Shown: piece by piece, positions 34,564-37,373 of the stretch
Layout: each line of letters begins with the position of its first letter
Numbering within the stretch: the stretch's first letter is position 1
Notes under the pieces: model-generated
The model's database searches: none
Seen by the model: only the letters and a program-made list of their open reading frames with translations
What the model was told of the DNA's origin: nothing
Translations under genes and position numbers: made by a program
Source: Nitrosomonas sp.
GTDB lineage: Bacteria; Pseudomonadota; Gammaproteobacteria; Burkholderiales; Nitrosomonadaceae
Assembly (NCBI GenBank): GCA_030682075.1
Contig: JAUXRH010000163.1
Coordinates: 1-37,373, forward strand
DNA length: 37,373 nt
Direction: 5' to 3'

Positions 34564-35818
34564 AGGGGGTCTTCGTTTACGTGTTGCATTAGCATTGGCA
34601 GCATTCTGTATTTTTATTGTTGGCACCCTGAGCATCAGCCTTTATTTTGCTTCTGACAATTTTGAAGAAGCGCATATCGAACAAGTGATACAAATGGAGA
34701 TGGATCACCTGATTCATCTTTATCGGAAACATTCTGATTTCACCCCGCAAATAGGTTCTAACCTGCAAAGTTATGTCGTGCGCGACATTAATGAAGAATT
34801 AAAACTTCCTGGATATTTGCGCGGATTGGATTACGATCGTCTTGAAATCGTTCATAACTACCAGGTTACTCGTGTTTCGGTAGAACATGTCGATGACGTT
34901 AAATTTCTCGTTGCTTATCAAACGACACTGCACGAACAGCGCCTAAGCAAATTAAGATTTCTAATCCTGTTTTCATTAATCGCAGTTGTCGCCATTGCAT
35001 TTGTGGTGGGATATCTAATTGCCGGCTTACTCGTTAAACAAGTGACAGATCTTGCCGAACGCGTAAAGCTACTCGCCCCTGGCGATGGAAAAAACGCGAT
35101 GCTGGTACAGCCTGATATGGATGAAGAAGTCGCGCAACTTGCACATGCACTGGATGATTATCAAAATCGTATCCAGCGTATGCTGCAGCGCGAACAGGAA
35201 TTTACCGCCAATATCAGTCATGAATTACGCACCCCGATTACTACCATTCTAACCAGCTGTGAATTATTAATCGTAGAACCTGACCTGCCAGATAAGGTAT
35301 GTGTACGTATTAACAGGATTGTCGCGGCAACAACCCGTATGGGCGAACAATTGCAGGCGCTGTTATTTCTAGCGCGAGAACAAGCCTTGGGAGTTATGGA
35401 GCCGGTTGCCATAGCCGAATGTGTTTTTGATGCAGTTGAACCTTTATGCGTAGAAATTTATCGGAAAAAATTAAATTTTGAAGTAAGTATTACACCCGAA
35501 GTGACTATTACGCTGAACCGTCAAGCGTTACATACCGTACTGATGAACTTGCTTCGAAATGCGGTTCAGTATACCGAAAGTGGTTTTATCCGGGTTGAAT
35601 TTAACAATCGTCGCCTGTCAATCATGGATTCCGGTATCGGCATTGAACCGGCTTATATGCCCTTACTTTATGAACGTTTTTTTCGTGGTTCTGCACAAGG
35701 CCAGGGTCTTGGGATTGGCCTCGCGATTGTCCAGCGTATCTGCAATCATTATGCCTGGCTGATTGAAGTTGAAAGTACTCCCGGACAAGGTTCGACCTTC
35801 CATATCACGTTTCCATAA
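34544..35818 (+). CDS. Sensor histidine kinase
   Basis: A 424-residue membrane kinase, start GTG inside the response-regulator gene. TM1 spans about 14-34, a periplasmic sensor of about 100 residues spans 35-138, TM2 about 139-163, then a HAMP-like linker. Phosphoacceptor His226 is in ISHELRTP, the N box is LMNLLRNAVQYT (Asn339), G1 is DSGIGIE (362-368) and G2 is GQGLGIGLAI (386-395). The sensor has an acidic stretch NFEEAHIEQVIQMEMD, which could bind a cation, but no known ligand motif. All catalytic boxes are present. Confidence 0.92.
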   Translation: MPEIRIEGGLRLRVALALAAFCIFIVGTLSISLYFASDNFEEAHIEQVIQMEMDHLIHLYRKHSDFTPQIGSNLQSYVVRDINEELKLPGYLRGLDYDRLEIVHNYQVTRVSVEHVDDVKFLVAYQTTLHEQRLSKLRFLILFSLIAVVAIAFVVGYLIAGLLVKQVTDLAERVKLLAPGDGKNAMLVQPDMDEEVAQLAHALDDYQNRIQRMLQREQEFTANISHELRTPITTILTSCELLIVEPDLPDKVCVRINRIVAATTRMGEQLQALLFLAREQALGVMEPVAIAECVFDAVEPLCVEIYRKKLNFEVSITPEVTITLNRQALHTVLMNLLRNAVQYTESGFIRVEFNNRRLSIMDSGIGIEPAYMPLLYERFFRGSAQGQGLGIGLAIVQRICNHYAWLIEVESTPGQGSTFHITFP

Positions 35819-35828
35819 ATATCTTTAT

Positions 35829-35955
35829 GGGCACCTGAAAAATTTAATATCTGTCATTTTCACGCAGGCGGGAATACGGAAGCTACTGATTTATAGAATG
35901 TTTCAAAATTCTGGATACCTGTCGGCACGGAAATGACGAATAATTGGAGGTGCTC
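35829..35955. repeat. REP-like palindrome within MITE-like ends
   Basis: The block opens GGGCACCTGAAAAATTT and closes GGAGGTGCTC, resembling the MITE ends. Inside, GTCATTTTCACGCAGGCGGG (35854 on) pairs imperfectly with GGCACGGAAATGAC near 35925-35938, the widespread 'GTCATTCCCGC..GGCGGGAAT' type of intergenic palindrome. It lies between the histidine kinase and the SulP gene. The rest of the gap to 36061 contains no gene. Confidence 0.5.
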
Positions 35956-36061
35956 TCAATAACAGCCTTCACGGAATCTTCACATTTGCTATGTTAAATT
36001 TTCATGACTTGAGGAAATTTCAGTCATCGTAAGAATTTATTAACTTGGGAGATAGTTATTC

Positions 36062-37373
36062 ATGAGTTCAGAAACAGTAAATAAGCCGCCTGCGAACGGC
36101 CACGAAGAAAACAAACCTTCGACAGATGACCAAGGAATCCAGGACACAGGCTCAGTTGCGCCACCGGGTTCTGCGGGCTTTCAGCTTAAATATGCCTATC
36201 GCGATACGGCCGCTGGTGTGGTTACGGGTGCAATGGCGATACCGTTATCAATTGGTATTGCCATGATGTCCGATTATCCAATTAAAGTCGGATTAGCGAC
36301 CGTAGCCTTTGCTTGTCTTGTCGGCTGGATTAATGCATTTATCCGACCGGGTAACTACATTGGTGCCCCGGGAATTGCGGCAGGACTCGCGCCGGTATTA
36401 GCGTTGGGTGTCGCCTCTTTTGGTATCCAGAACATGGCATTTTGTATTTGCCTGACAGCGGTCATGCAGGCAGTCATCTGGAAATTTAACTGGCAAAAAT
36501 ACCTGCTGGTTGCGGTACCGGTTTATTTGGTTGAGGGACTGCTGGCGGGTGTCGGCTTGAAGATTTTCCTGAAATTTTTCGAATTCACTTATGAACTGCC
36601 CGCAGGAATGGAATCTGTGGAATTCTGGAACGCGGCGCGGGTACAAATGGTTATGATCTCTGCGGTTGGTTTTGCTGGTTTTGTTTACCTGTTTTCCAAA
36701 TTCAAGGACACACAACCGGCCATTCCGTATTTTGTTTTAATCATTGCAGGCGTGATATTGGCACAATTTGTGCCTGTACCTATGATCTTTGTTGAAGATG
36801 TGCCGCTCCATCTTGCTTTGCCGATACCCGACCCAGAGAGCGCTATGATGCTGGTTTATATGGTGCTTTTCTGTCTGATGCTCGCGGTTATTGACGTGAT
36901 TGAGCAGGTGATGAGTAATGCGGCTATCGAGAAAATTGATCCGTTAAAGCGTAAATGTAACAGTAACAACAGTTTGCTGGCGATCTGGATTGCTAACCTG
37001 GGATCGAGTTTCTTCGGTGGTATGACTAACCTGGATGGCTTGGCAAAAAGTACCACTAACAAATTAGCCGGGGCTTATACCAAATTTTCCGTTTTGATTA
37101 TCGGTTTAGTGGTTGTTTTCTTTACGTTTAATATAGAATATCTGGACTACCTGCCGAAGTTTGCGTTAGCCGCCATTATGATGTTCTCGGGTTACAAGAT
37201 GATTGCGGGGCTTGTGCATGTGACCCATTTTGGCCCTTATGCCCTGATGCTCGCGCTTATCTGCGGTGGTTTGGTCTATAAAGTTGGGATCTTTGAAGGG
37301 TTATTGATTGCGATGGCAGTACATGCGATTGTACATTTTCTGGTTTATACCAAGCATGACCAAATGCCTGGAA
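36062..37373 (+). CDS. SulP-family anion transporter (3' end beyond window)
   Basis: The frame starts MSSETVNKPPANGHEE and stays open for 437 codons to the window edge with no stop. After a hydrophilic, Pro/Asp-rich N-terminus (about 1-40) come many membrane segments with SulP features: YRDTAAGVVTGAMAIPLSIG, a proline/glycine-rich RPGNYIGAPGIAAGLAP, and GGMTNLDGLAKSTTNKLAGA. SulP proteins carry sulfate, bicarbonate or other anions across the inner membrane; for a chemolithoautotroph bicarbonate is an attractive guess, not a deduction. A GGGAG ribosome site precedes the ATG. Whether a STAS or carbonic anhydrase domain follows cannot be seen. Confidence 0.88.
   Translation, partial: MSSETVNKPPANGHEENKPSTDDQGIQDTGSVAPPGSAGFQLKYAYRDTAAGVVTGAMAIPLSIGIAMMSDYPIKVGLATVAFACLVGWINAFIRPGNYIGAPGIAAGLAPVLALGVASFGIQNMAFCICLTAVMQAVIWKFNWQKYLLVAVPVYLVEGLLAGVGLKIFLKFFEFTYELPAGMESVEFWNAARVQMVMISAVGFAGFVYLFSKFKDTQPAIPYFVLIIAGVILAQFVPVPMIFVEDVPLHLALPIPDPESAMMLVYMVLFCLMLAVIDVIEQVMSNAAIEKIDPLKRKCNSNNSLLAIWIANLGSSFFGGMTNLDGLAKSTTNKLAGAYTKFSVLIIGLVVVFFTFNIEYLDYLPKFALAAIMMFSGYKMIAGLVHVTHFGPYALMLALICGGLVYKVGIFEGLLIAMAVHAIVHFLVYTKHDQMPG

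Overview
The window looks like a piece of a betaproteobacterial chromosome, most likely a Nitrosomonas-type ammonia oxidiser. The grounds are the EarP/EF-P(Arg32) pair, an AroK-AroB fusion, an IscR-controlled SUF operon, membrane-anchored two-domain copper oxidases and many small repeats. The taxon is inferred from gene content recalled from memory, not from a search.

Layout. Positions 1-4.4 kb hold a reactive-sulfur module: a secreted DUF442 protein, a TauE/SafE exporter, a DUF442-sulfide:quinone oxidoreductase fusion and a BigR/SqrR-type ArsR repressor. It is bordered by ~180-bp MITE-like repeats and IS debris. Positions 4.8-11.5 kb hold the most unusual block: two paralogous proteins of unknown function, a DyP-type heme peroxidase, a divergent cytochrome P450, a GST-like protein and a lipoamide dehydrogenase, all on the + strand. 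Positions 11.5-14.3 kb hold a small secreted protein, tRNA-Ser(GGA), earP and efp. Positions 14.3-21.5 kb hold, on the - strand, iscR, an A-type carrier, sufBCDS, sufU and an nfu gene, headed by three tandem IscR-like boxes. Positions 21.9-24.6 kb hold a multicopper oxidase and an overlapping membrane-anchored cupredoxin. Positions 25.0-29.4 kb hold an RND efflux pump without an outer-membrane partner. Positions 29.7-35.8 kb hold aroKB, a dGTPase, hemE and a two-component system. A SulP-type anion transporter starts at 36062 and runs off the window end.

How the genes work together. The first operon probably senses persulfide (two Cys exactly 66 residues apart in the repressor), oxidises sulfide and exports sulfur oxyanions. 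The DyP/P450 block reads as one transcription unit for peroxide- or hydroperoxide-dependent chemistry on an unknown, probably lipophilic, substrate. The P450 lacks the usual acid in its I-helix, which argues against a classical monooxygenase. The SUF block is a complete Fe-S assembly pathway with a feedback-controlled promoter. The copper oxidase and cupredoxin pair look like periplasmic electron-transfer partners.

The best candidate for an undescribed system is the DyP/P450/paralogue-pair cluster. The strongest regulatory observation is the triple tandem IscR box overlapping a good promoter.
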